A stretch of DNA of 64,000 bases, taken from NCBI RefSeq assembly GCF_000744935.1, contig NZ_JQMW01000009.1:434001-498000 (forward strand), in the 5' to 3' direction. Source of the DNA: Clostridium sp. KNHs214. GTDB lineage: Bacteria > Bacillota > Clostridia > Clostridiales > Clostridiaceae. Numbering within the stretch: position 1 is the first letter of the stretch; the number at the start of each line of letters is the position of its first letter. Below, piece by piece: positions 44,955 through 52,928 of this stretch. A program made the translations under genes and the position numbers. The notes under the pieces are model-generated. The model did not search any database, was not told the origin of the DNA, and was given only the letters and a program-made list of their open reading frames with translations.

Positions 44955-44989
44955 ATAAAACTATAGTTATTACAAGAGGGAGTGTTTTA

Positions 44990-45505
44990 ATGAAAAAGTC
45001 ATATGTCCATGTATATACAGGAAATGGTAAAGGTAAAACTACAGCAGCTATAGGACTTGCAATTAGAGCGGCTATGTCAGGAAAAAATGTTTATATTGGA
45101 CAGTTTATAAAAGGAATGAAATACAATGAGTGTAAGGTAGTAGAATATATACCTAATATAATCATAGAGCAATTAGGCAGAGAGTGTTTTATAAATAGAG
45201 AGCCGCAGGAAGAAGACATATTAGCTGCAAAAGAAGCCTGGAGGAAATGTAAGCAAATTCTTAATTCAAGGGAGTATTCTTTGGTTATATTAGATGAAAT
45301 AACTATAGCATTTTACTATAATTTAGTAGATGTAAAAGATGTAGTGGATGCAGTAAAAAATAGAAATGACCAAATAGAAGTGGTGATAACAGGTAGGTAT
45401 GCTCCAGAAGAAATTATAGAAATGGCAGACTTAGTTACGGAAATGAAAGAAATAAAACATTACTATACACAAGGAGTACTTTCTAGAGATGGTATAGATA
45501 AATGA
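44990..45505 (+). CDS. cobO: Cob(I)yrinic acid a,c-diamide adenosyltransferase
   Basis: A 171-residue CobA/BtuR-type ATP:corrinoid adenosyltransferase. P-loop GNGKGKTT occupies 11-18; VILDEITIAFYYNLVD and VITGRYAPEEIIEMADLVTEM are family signatures. It attaches the 5'-deoxyadenosyl group to cob(I)alamin precursors. Its stop overlaps the next open frame by four bases, although the preferred start of that gene is 27 bases further on. Confidence 0.93.
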   Translation: MKKSYVHVYTGNGKGKTTAAIGLAIRAAMSGKNVYIGQFIKGMKYNECKVVEYIPNIIIEQLGRECFINREPQEEDILAAKEAWRKCKQILNSREYSLVILDEITIAFYYNLVDVKDVVDAVKNRNDQIEVVITGRYAPEEIIEMADLVTEMKEIKHYYTQGVLSRDGIDK

Positions 45506-45528
45506 TTGAAAGTAAGGGAGTTGATACA

Positions 45529-46269
45529 GTGAGTTTAGGTGGTAAAATAGCAGTAGTTACAGGAGCTTCTAGAGGTATAGGTAGAAGTATTGCTGTAGAA
45601 CTTGCTAAAAGAGGAGCAAATGTTATAGTAAATTATAAAGAAGACCAAAACGGGGCAGAGAAAACGGTAAAATTAATTAATGAAAATGGTGGAAGAGGTT
45701 TTTTGTATAAAGGCGATGTAAGCAACTATTATTTCTGTAAAAGCATGATGGAAGATATAATAAATAGGTTTTCTAAAATAGATATATTAGTTAACAATGC
45801 AGGTATATCAAAAGTTGGTTTATTCATGGACCTAAAAGAGAAAGACTTTGATGACATAATGAATGTAAACTTTAAAGGAGTATTTAACTGTTGTCATGCG
45901 GTGGTGGAGCACATGATAAGTAGGAAAAAAGGTAATATTGTTAATATTTCATCCATATGGGGCAATGTAGGAGCTTCTTGTGAAGTTATATATTCAGCAT
46001 CTAAGGGAGCGGTAAACTCTTTTACGAAGGCTTTAGCTAAAGAATTAGCGCCTTCTTGCATTAGAGTTAATGCTGTATCACCAGGAGTCATAGATACGGA
46101 AATGAATAAATGTTTTTCTGCAGAAGAAAAAAAAGCTTTGATTGAAGAAATACCTATGATGAGAATGGGACAAGGAGAAGATATAGGAAAGGTAGTAGGA
46201 TTTTTATGTGATGAATCTTCAGGATATATAACTGGACAAATAATAACAGTGGATGGAGGTTTCTTATAA
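45529..46269 (+). CDS. Short-chain dehydrogenase, FabG-like
   Basis: A 246-residue Rossmann SDR. TGASRGIGRSIA is the NAD(P) loop, NNAGIS follows, and the catalytic set is S in ISSIWGN and Y-x3-K in YSASKG; the C-terminus ends TGQIITVDGGFL. It resembles 3-oxoacyl-ACP reductase, but it is not in a fatty-acid cluster and lies at the end of the cobalamin genes; the real substrate is unknown. GTG 45529 has AAGGGAG eight bases upstream and gives SLGGKIAVVTG; an ATG at 45502 overlaps the cobO-type gene. Confidence 0.85.
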   Translation: MSLGGKIAVVTGASRGIGRSIAVELAKRGANVIVNYKEDQNGAEKTVKLINENGGRGFLYKGDVSNYYFCKSMMEDIINRFSKIDILVNNAGISKVGLFMDLKEKDFDDIMNVNFKGVFNCCHAVVEHMISRKKGNIVNISSIWGNVGASCEVIYSASKGAVNSFTKALAKELAPSCIRVNAVSPGVIDTEMNKCFSAEEKKALIEEIPMMRMGQGEDIGKVVGFLCDESSGYITGQIITVDGGFL

Positions 46270-46450
46270 TATGATTTAACCACAAAAAGGTACAATGTAG
46301 TGGATTTATGGGATTTCTCCTCCATGCCTAGCATAAGAGCCCGGAACAATAAATTAAATTTAAATAGTTCCTTCGCTTCTTATGCAAGGCATTCCAGAGA
46401 GATTTCATAATTTAGGTAATGTAATTCTTATTGTGGGATAATCATTTTAT
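46268..46450. repeat. Interspersed family B element, copy 3, interrupted
   Basis: The left part TATGATTTAACCACAAAAAGG through GGATTTATGGGATTTC and the right part GATTTCATAATTTAGGTAATG to TTGTGGGATAATCATTTTAT match copies B1 and B2. They are split by about 83 bp of unrelated palindrome. The element begins at the SDR stop codon. The remaining gap to 46602 has no gene. Confidence 0.85.
46318..46400. mobile_element. 83-bp palindromic insertion inside repeat B3
   Basis: Its ends are inverted: ATGCCTAGCATAAGA and, from the other side, ATGCCTTGCATAAGA, continuing into CGGAAC / GTTCCTTCG, around an AATAAATTAAATTTAAATA centre. GATTTC occurs on both sides (46312-46317 and 46401-46406), consistent with a six-bp target duplication. 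The uninterrupted copies have a single equivalent site. Confidence 0.75.
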
Positions 46451-46602
46451 AAAAATACTTTTTTATAGAATGGTTTCAAGTATAAAGATCAATGACATAT
46501 AGTAAATGTTAAAATATTTAAAAAAATGTAATTTATAAAGGGATTTTTTAATATAATATAGAACATTAATAATATATTGCATTGATTGGTTGGTGATTTT
46601 AA

Positions 46603-47481
46603 ATGTATTGTGATATTCATGATATAAACAAATTGCACCAGGAAACTGACAGTAAAAATATATCCTATGAAAATAATAAGAAACTTATATACCTTTATAA
46701 AGCTAATGGAGATATGAAGGCAAAAGAAAAATTAATATTGAACAATATAAATTTAGTAAGAAAAATAGCTTTTAAAAAATCCAAGATATCATCTTTTACC
46801 TATGAAGATTTGATTCAAGAGGGAGTAATAGGTCTTATAAAGGGTATAGAAAAATTTGATATTAATAAAGGTACGGAGTTCTCTACTTATGTTTATTATT
46901 GGATAAATCAACACATAGATAGGGCCATATACGATAAAGGTTTTTTAGTAAGACTTCCTGTTCACGTAATTGAAAAGATAAATAAAATAAATAGAATAGA
47001 AAAAAGTCAACTGTGTAGCTATGGATATATAAAAAAAGAGTTTATATGTAGCAAATTGAATATTTCATTAGAGGAATATGAAGAGATGAAGGAGTTTGAG
47101 GATAAAATAAAGTGGATAGTTTCATTAAATCAAAGTGCTAGTTCTGAAGATGGAAGTGATGAAGGAGAGCTTTTAGATATAATCCCCTCATACTATAGTT
47201 TAAATAGTTATGTATATGATGATTTTAATGTAGAAGATAAAGTTTATAGAAATTTGCTAAGAAAAGATATAGAAAGAGTACTTCAAACTTTATCACCGAG
47301 AGAAGAAAAAATAATAAGGGATAGATTTGGATTATATGAAAGGGAGCCTAAAACTTTAGAAGAAATAGGAAAGTATTACAAAATAACTAGAGAGAGAATA
47401 AGACAGATAGAGGCTAAAGCCATAAGAAAATTAAGGCATCCTACTAGGGCAAGAGCATTAAAAGACTATATTATATCATAA
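46603..47481 (+). CDS. SigA-like alternative sigma-70 factor
   Basis: A 292-residue sigma factor. Region 2 contains LVRKIAFKKS, YEDLIQEGVIGLIKGIEKFD and the -10 recognition helix GTEFSTYVYYWINQHIDRAI; region 3 starts LVRLPVHVIEKINKI; region 4 has LSPREEKIIRDRFGL and the helix-turn-helix TLEEIGKYYKITRERIRQIEAKAIRKLRHP. It lacks region 1.1 and most of 1.2, so it is a group 2-like paralogue of the housekeeping factor, not an ECF or known sporulation sigma. The weak RBS GGTTGGTGATTT lies before the ATG. The regulon is unknown; no anti-sigma gene is adjacent. Confidence 0.88.
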   Translation: MYCDIHDINKLHQETDSKNISYENNKKLIYLYKANGDMKAKEKLILNNINLVRKIAFKKSKISSFTYEDLIQEGVIGLIKGIEKFDINKGTEFSTYVYYWINQHIDRAIYDKGFLVRLPVHVIEKINKINRIEKSQLCSYGYIKKEFICSKLNISLEEYEEMKEFEDKIKWIVSLNQSASSEDGSDEGELLDIIPSYYSLNSYVYDDFNVEDKVYRNLLRKDIERVLQTLSPREEKIIRDRFGLYEREPKTLEEIGKYYKITRERIRQIEAKAIRKLRHPTRARALKDYIIS

Positions 47482-47567
47482 AATAAATAATTGTAATTTA
47501 GTTTTATGAAATATATAGAGGATGTGGTAAAATATATTTAATAAATTCATATTAAGGGGGATTGTAT

Positions 47568-47780
47568 ATGGGGATATTACTGGGTATAATTTTAACTTTA
47601 ATAGTACTAGTACTTGTGGCGGCTATATTGGGAGCTGTGGTCTTACCAATAGTTGCAGTTGTATTTGTAGTTGGTATAATTTTAGCTATAATTTCTGCAG
47701 TATTTAAATTTGTATTTGGAGTACCTTTTTTAGTGGCTATTCTTATAATAGCAATAATATATTATTTTATTAAGAAATAG
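47568..47780 (+). CDS. Small hydrophobic membrane protein
   Basis: A 70-residue protein that is almost entirely hydrophobic, with two or three membrane segments (ILLGIILTLIVLVLVAAILG, VLPIVAVVFVVGIILAI, FLVAILIIAIIYYFI) and a KK tail. ATG 47568 follows AAGGGGG at seven bases. It is 86 bases after the sigma factor gene and could share its transcript. No family function known. Confidence 0.65.
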   Translation: MGILLGIILTLIVLVLVAAILGAVVLPIVAVVFVVGIILAIISAVFKFVFGVPFLVAILIIAIIYYFIKK

Positions 47781-47813
47781 AGTTTTGTATTTTAATTAAA
47801 TAAAGATACTATA

Positions 47814-47850
47814 AAATGCGGGTTTAAGGAATACTTACCGCTTTTTATAT
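47814..47850 (+). terminator. Possible terminator before the helicase gene
   Basis: GCGG (47818-47821) can pair with CCGC (47838-47841) across an AAGGAATACTT loop, flanked by AAA and TTTTTATATT. Confidence 0.5.
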
Positions 47851-47886
47851 TTTATTTACCTTTTTAGAATTTGGAGGAATTATCAC

Positions 47887-50223
47887 ATGGATAATAGGGA
47901 TATAATAAAAGTTTCAGTAAGAGATTTAGTAGAATTTTTATATAGAAGAGGAGACTTGGTATCTAGTTTTAAAGGAGTATCTAGAAATATAGATGCAATA
48001 AAAATTCATCAAAAAATTCAAAAAAAAGGTGGAGAAAATTATAATAAGGAATTTTACCTATGTCATACTTCAGATGTAAATGATATAAAAATAGAGGTAA
48101 GTGGAAGAGCGGATGGTGTAATAATTTTAGAAAATGAAGTTATAATAGATGAAATAAAAACTACCACAAGACCTTTAGAAGAGATATATGAGGAATTTAA
48201 TTTGGCTCATTGGGCGCAGGCTCAATGTTATGGATATATATACTCAGAGGAGAATTCCTTAAGTAATATAAAGGTCCAACTCACATATTATTCTTTTGTA
48301 GATGAGGATATAAAAACATTTATAAAAGAGTTTTCTTTTGAAGAATTAAAGAATTTTTTTAATCAAATGCTAAATAGATATATAAAGTATGCAAAGATGA
48401 GACAAAGTTGGAGAAGTGTTAGAGATAATTCTATAAAAGACTTTAAATTCCCATTTAGTAATTATAGAAAGGGTCAGAGAGAATTTGCTATAGGGGTATA
48501 TAAAACCCTAAAGAAGGGAAAAAAATTGTTTGCAGAGGCTCCAACGGGTACAGGAAAAACTTTAGCCACTTTATTCCCAAGCATAAAAGCAATGGGAGAG
48601 GAAATTTGTTCAAAGATCTTTTATTTGACGGCTAAAAATATGGGTAAAATAGCTGCAGAAGATACTATGAACTATATGTTAGAAAATGGACTTAAAATAA
48701 AGGTGGTTTCATTAACTTCCAAAGAAAGGATATGTTTTAAAGATAAAAATTGTGATCCTGACATATGTCCCTATGCAAAAGGACACTATGACAGGGTTAC
48801 AGATGCATTAGGAGAGATTTTTCAAAATGAAGATTTGATAAATGATGATAAAATTAAAGTATATGCTGAAAAATACAGAGTGTGTCCCTTTGAGTTATCT
48901 CTTGATTTATGCAATTGGGCTGATTGTATAATTTGTGATTATAATTATGTGTTTGACCCTAGAGTTTATCTGAAAAGATTTTTTGATTCTTATAATGATT
49001 ATGTAATTTTAGTAGATGAAGCGCACAATCTAGTAGATAGAAGTAGAGAGATGTATTCAGCTGAATTAAGTAAAAAAGCTATGTTGAGTTTAAAAAAAAT
49101 AGTAAGAGAAGAGATACCAGATTTATGTAAAAGTTTAAATAAAATAAATTCATTTTTTCTCAAAAATAAAAAGAAGATGACAGATGAATATTATATAAAT
49201 AAAAATTTACCGGAAGATATTTATTCTTTATCTAAAAAGTTTTTAAGTATATGTGATAAATGGCTGAGTAAGGAAGAAGAGTGGGAGTTTAAAGACGAAC
49301 TTTTAGAGGTATATTTTAATGTTCATAGATTTTGTAAGGTTTGTGAATGGTATGGGGAACAGTATGTAAGTTATTTTAAAAAAGAAAAAGATGATGTTAT
49401 ATTGAAGTTATTTTGCTTAGATCCATCTAAATTTATAGAGGACTTTGGAAAAGTAGTTAAATCTACTATATTTTTTTCAGCTACCTTAGCTCCAATGGAT
49501 TATTATATGAACGTACTTAATGGGGAGGGTGAAAGTTATAAATTAAGGCTTAAATCTCCATTTCCAGAGAAAAATTTATGCTTAATTGTAGATAATAAGA
49601 TTTCTACTAAATATTCTCAAAGAAAGTATACATACAACCAAGTGGTACAAGATATATACAATGTAGTTAAATCTAAAAAAGGAAATTATTTAGTTTTTGC
49701 ACCTTCCTATGAATATATGGAAGTATTGTATGAAAAATTTATGGACTTAAATTTAAAAGTACAATGTATAAAGCAAAATTATAGTATGGATGAACAGGAA
49801 AAGGAAAACTTTTTAGAAAAATTTAGTGAAGAAAAAGATGAAACTTTGGTAGGGTTTGTTGTAATGGGAGGGATGTTTGGCGAAGGGATAGATTTGACCG
49901 GTGATAAGCTAATAGGAGCGGTGGTGGTAGGAGTTGGTATGCCTCAAATCTGTGCAGAAAGGAATTTAATAAGAGATTATTATGATGAAAAAAACTCAAA
50001 AGGATTTCAATATTCATATATATATCCAGGGATGAATAAGGTCATGCAAGCAGCAGGAAGGGTAATAAGAAGGGAAAGTGATAAGGGAGTTGTACTTCTT
50101 ATAGACACTAGATTTGGTACAGTTTCCTATAGAAGTTTATTTCCTAAGCATTGGCTTACTATTTTCAAAAAGAATCAGGGAGATATTATAAAAATACTAG
50201 AAGATTTTTGGTATGTTAAATAA
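47887..50223 (+). CDS. RecB/Cas4-like nuclease fused to XPD-type helicase
   Basis: A 778-residue fusion. Residues 60-120 carry PD-(D/E)xK nuclease motifs: GRADG with D76, IIDEIKT with E89 and K91, and Q111-x3-Y115 (HWAQAQCYGY). Residues 190 onward form an SF2 helicase of the DinG/XPD type with Walker A PTGTGKT (219-225), DEAH at 377-380, TIFFSATLAPMD, and motif VI QAAGRVIRR. Cysteines at 283, 289, 294, 333 and about 345-353 suggest an iron-sulfur domain as in XPD. It probably repairs or processes DNA. ATTTGGAGGAAT precedes the ATG. It is monocistronic, between a small membrane gene and a perfect terminator. Confidence 0.87.
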   Translation: MDNRDIIKVSVRDLVEFLYRRGDLVSSFKGVSRNIDAIKIHQKIQKKGGENYNKEFYLCHTSDVNDIKIEVSGRADGVIILENEVIIDEIKTTTRPLEEIYEEFNLAHWAQAQCYGYIYSEENSLSNIKVQLTYYSFVDEDIKTFIKEFSFEELKNFFNQMLNRYIKYAKMRQSWRSVRDNSIKDFKFPFSNYRKGQREFAIGVYKTLKKGKKLFAEAPTGTGKTLATLFPSIKAMGEEICSKIFYLTAKNMGKIAAEDTMNYMLENGLKIKVVSLTSKERICFKDKNCDPDICPYAKGHYDRVTDALGEIFQNEDLINDDKIKVYAEKYRVCPFELSLDLCNWADCIICDYNYVFDPRVYLKRFFDSYNDYVILVDEAHNLVDRSREMYSAELSKKAMLSLKKIVREEIPDLCKSLNKINSFFLKNKKKMTDEYYINKNLPEDIYSLSKKFLSICDKWLSKEEEWEFKDELLEVYFNVHRFCKVCEWYGEQYVSYFKKEKDDVILKLFCLDPSKFIEDFGKVVKSTIFFSATLAPMDYYMNVLNGEGESYKLRLKSPFPEKNLCLIVDNKISTKYSQRKYTYNQVVQDIYNVVKSKKGNYLVFAPSYEYMEVLYEKFMDLNLKVQCIKQNYSMDEQEKENFLEKFSEEKDETLVGFVVMGGMFGEGIDLTGDKLIGAVVVGVGMPQICAERNLIRDYYDEKNSKGFQYSYIYPGMNKVMQAAGRVIRRESDKGVVLLIDTRFGTVSYRSLFPKHWLTIFKKNQGDIIKILEDFWYVK

Positions 50224-50231
50224 TTAAAATT

Positions 50232-50270
50232 ACGGCACTTTCTATTACTTATAGAAAGTGCCGTATATAC
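50232..50270. terminator. Strong hairpin between convergent genes
   Basis: ACGGCACTTTCTAT / ATAGAAAGTGCCGT is a perfect 14-bp stem with a TACTT loop. It lies between the stops of the helicase gene and the minus-strand GyrI-like gene and can end both transcripts, though T-tracts are short. Confidence 0.8.
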
Positions 50271-50271
50271 T

Positions 50272-50748
50272 TTATTGTATATACTTAATAGGTATGTATA
50301 TATTAATAAGACATTCCTCAGGATTATCGTCACAATAGGTATTATCATATTCTTCTATATCAGGCAATGTTGAGTGTTCATAAGGTGAATTAGGTAGCCA
50401 TACTCCATATATATATTCGTAAGTTTGACCAAGACTATTTAAAGATCCCTTATGGGTAAACAATGCATATTTAGAAAAAGGTATTATTCTGCACATCATA
50501 TTCTTTGGAACTTCCTCAGAATTGGCAACTTTAACAGAGGATATATAAGAAAATTTAGAACTACCGGGGAATAATTCACATATGCCGTAGTTTTTATTCT
50601 CATTTATTCTACTTTTAATTTCTTTAATTCTTGGATAGAAATCATCCCAAAGTTTATTTACTTCATTATGTTGATTTTTGCCAAAATATTTAGTACCTAT
50701 TATTTTAAAGGTGTCTAATTCTACTATGTTAGGCTCAGGTAATCCCAT
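50272..50748 (-). CDS. GyrI-like / AraC effector-binding domain protein
   Basis: A 158-residue stand-alone effector-binding domain: NIVELDTFKIIGTKYFG, KLWDDFYPRIKEIKSRI, NYGICELFPG, a beta-strand ending YALFTHKGSLNSLGQTYEYIYGVWLPNS and the acidic CLINIYIPI end typical of GyrI-like small-molecule binding proteins. It has no DNA-binding domain. ATG 50748 follows GGAGGGAACTTT; an upstream ATG at 50793 is less likely. It may bind drugs or sequester ligands. It is divergent from brnQ. Confidence 0.78.
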   Translation of the reverse strand: MGLPEPNIVELDTFKIIGTKYFGKNQHNEVNKLWDDFYPRIKEIKSRINENKNYGICELFPGSSKFSYISSVKVANSEEVPKNMMCRIIPFSKYALFTHKGSLNSLGQTYEYIYGVWLPNSPYEHSTLPDIEEYDNTYCDDNPEECLINIYIPIKYIQ

Positions 50749-50923
50749 AAAGTTCCCTCCAAATATATGAAATGGTATAACTAATAAAATCAATCATATC
50801 ACATACTAAATTATACACTAATAAATATAAAAATAGTAGTTGAGTTTTGAAATAATTATATGAGTGCTTATTTATGTTTAACATTTTTACCAAATATATT
50901 TTGTAAAAAATGAAAGAAAAAAC

Positions 50924-50952
50924 TTGAACTGATTCATATATTTTGGTATAAC
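50924..50952 (+). promoter_or_regulatory. Sigma-A-type promoter of brnQ
   Basis: TTGAAC (50924-50929) and TATAAC (50947-50952) are separated by 17 bp. It gives a leader of about 145 nt before brnQ. The rest of the 50749-51105 gap has no ORF. Confidence 0.6.
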
Positions 50953-51017
50953 TATATATATACAAATTCTTTAAAGGTAGTGAAACATAGCAAATGAATG
51001 TTAAAAGCTGAATGGAG

Positions 51018-51032
51018 AATATACAGAAAATT
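51018..51032 (+). promoter_or_regulatory. CodY-like box in the brnQ leader
   Basis: AATATACAGAAAATT matches the CodY consensus AATTTTCAGAAAATT at 13 of 15 positions. It lies about 60 bp downstream of the presumed start site and 73 bp before brnQ, where bound CodY would block elongation when branched-chain amino acids and GTP are plentiful. Confidence 0.6.
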
Positions 51033-51105
51033 TTAAAAATGGATAAAAAGTTAACAAACTAATTCAGTACCTAGAATATGTAGTATTTTTGGGGGTGTAT
51101 TTATC

Positions 51106-52401
51106 GTGAGTAAAAAAAATAAAGATGCTTTGGTAGTAGGATTAGCCTTATTCGCTATGTTCTTTGGGGCAGGTAATTTAATATTTCCACCAGAACTAGG
51201 AATGCAATCTGGATCAAAGTGGATGTTGGCTACATTAGGATTTTTCTTAATAGGAATAGGAATGCCACTTTTAGGAATTATGGCAGTATCTAGAGCGGGA
51301 GGAAGTATTGACAAATTATGCAGTAAAGTAAGTCCTACCTTTAGCAAAATATTAGGAACTGTAATAGTTCTTTGCATCGGACCATTTTTGGCTATTCCGA
51401 GAACTGGTGCTACCACCTTTGAGATGGGTATAAGCCCAATTTTTCCAGGATTGAATTCAGTTATATTTTCTATAATTTACTTTTCAGTAACGCTGTTCTT
51501 TGTAATAAAACCATCAGGAATAGTAGATAAGATTGGTAAAATATTAACACCAGCTTTACTAGCAGTATTGGCACTTATAATATTTAAGGGGATAATTTCC
51601 CCTATGGCGAATCCAGGAACACCATTTATAAAAAATGCTTTTTCCAGTGGATTTGTAGGTGGATATCAGACAATGGATGCTATGGGGTCAATACTTATGG
51701 CTGGTATAGTTTTAAAAAGCCTTATAGATAAGGGATATAAAGAACCAAAAGTTCAAATGAAGTTGGCTTTTAAATCATCGTTAATAGCTGCATTGGGTTT
51801 GGCTTTTGTTTATGGGGGACTATTATACCTTGGTGCTACAAGTAATACGGTCTTCCCACAAAATATAACTAAAACTCAGTTAGTTATGAACATTGCTGAA
51901 AGTACACTAGGGGGATTTGGTTCAATTGCCTTAGCTATATGTGTTACATTAGCATGCCTAACTACATCTATAGGGCTTACAGCTACTACAGGAAATTATT
52001 TTAATGAACTTACAAAAGGAAAGGTTAGCTATGAAAAAATAGTTATAATTACTACTGTAATAAGTGCTATTTTAGCTAATGTTGGAGTAGAAAAAATAGT
52101 TAGATTATCTATGCCTGTACTTGTAGCAGTATATCCAATAACTATAGTTTTAATAGTGATGAACATGTTTGATAATTTGATACGTAATAAAGGAGCATAT
52201 ATAGGAGCTGTTTATGGAGCTTTATTTGTAAGTTTATTTGATGCAATGTCCGCTTTGGGATTTAATACATCTTTTATAGGAAATTTTATGAATATAATTC
52301 CATTATCTCAGCAGGGATTTGCATGGATAGTTCCATCAATAATCGGGGGAATACTATTTAGCTTAATGAGACAAAAGAAAAAGGGGCTAATAGAAGAATA
52401 A
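51106..52401 (+). CDS. brnQ: Branched-chain amino acid transporter BrnQ
   Basis: A 431-residue cation-coupled permease with about twelve membrane segments. The start ALVVGLALFAMFFGAGNLIFPP is the family signature; GPFLAIPRTGATTFEMG and TTSIGLTATTGNYF are further conserved blocks. It imports leucine, isoleucine and valine. GTG 51106 follows TGGGGGTG. The CodY-like site upstream fits its substrate. A small membrane protein gene follows 19 bases later. Confidence 0.95.
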   Translation: MSKKNKDALVVGLALFAMFFGAGNLIFPPELGMQSGSKWMLATLGFFLIGIGMPLLGIMAVSRAGGSIDKLCSKVSPTFSKILGTVIVLCIGPFLAIPRTGATTFEMGISPIFPGLNSVIFSIIYFSVTLFFVIKPSGIVDKIGKILTPALLAVLALIIFKGIISPMANPGTPFIKNAFSSGFVGGYQTMDAMGSILMAGIVLKSLIDKGYKEPKVQMKLAFKSSLIAALGLAFVYGGLLYLGATSNTVFPQNITKTQLVMNIAESTLGGFGSIALAICVTLACLTTSIGLTATTGNYFNELTKGKVSYEKIVIITTVISAILANVGVEKIVRLSMPVLVAVYPITIVLIVMNMFDNLIRNKGAYIGAVYGALFVSLFDAMSALGFNTSFIGNFMNIIPLSQQGFAWIVPSIIGGILFSLMRQKKKGLIEE

Positions 52402-52420
52402 TTAAAGTGGGGAATAAAAT

Positions 52421-52684
52421 ATGTATACTTGGGATTGTTTAGCTCCTAGATTTATAGTATTTAAATATATGATAAAATGGTATATTGATAAATTTGGAAT
52501 GTTTTGTTATATAGCTATATTTGTTGGAGTTATTTTAATAGCGCTTTTAAGAGCTATCATATTAGACATAAAAATGGGGGAATATGACAGAGTAATAATG
52601 ATAATTATTTTTACATTTATACTAATTGGAGGACTAATAGGGGTGGGATTAGATATGTATAATGGAAGTATTTCTATACCATAA
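52421..52684 (+). CDS. Small membrane protein downstream of brnQ
   Basis: An 87-residue protein with two predicted helices (FCYIAIFVGVILIALLRAIIL and VIMIIIFTFILIGGLIGVGL). GTGGGGAAT lies before ATG 52421, about ten bases away. It is 19 bases from brnQ, so probably in the same transcript. No family recognised. Confidence 0.6.
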   Translation: MYTWDCLAPRFIVFKYMIKWYIDKFGMFCYIAIFVGVILIALLRAIILDIKMGEYDRVIMIIIFTFILIGGLIGVGLDMYNGSISIP

Positions 52685-52756
52685 ATGAAAGTTTTAAATA
52701 GCCCATTAGTAATCTTTATATTAATTTTAAGGACGTTATACTTTTATTAAGTTGAA

Positions 52757-52810
52757 ATAAAAGAAGCCTTCTGTGGTAAAATACTACCATAGTAGACTTC
52801 TTTTTTACTA
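52757..52810 (+). terminator. Rho-independent terminator
   Basis: AAAAGAAG..CTTCTGTGGTA pairs with TACCATAGTAG..CTTCTTTT around AAATAC, running into TTTTTTTTA. It closes the brnQ unit. Confidence 0.85.
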
Positions 52811-52928
52811 GGAAAAAATTTAGTGCTATATGATGATATAATTTATATAGGTAAAATTTGATATAATACTATTAAGTGAAATAGCTGAGGGTAATGCAGA
52901 ATATATAAAAAATATGGATGGTGAGGAT

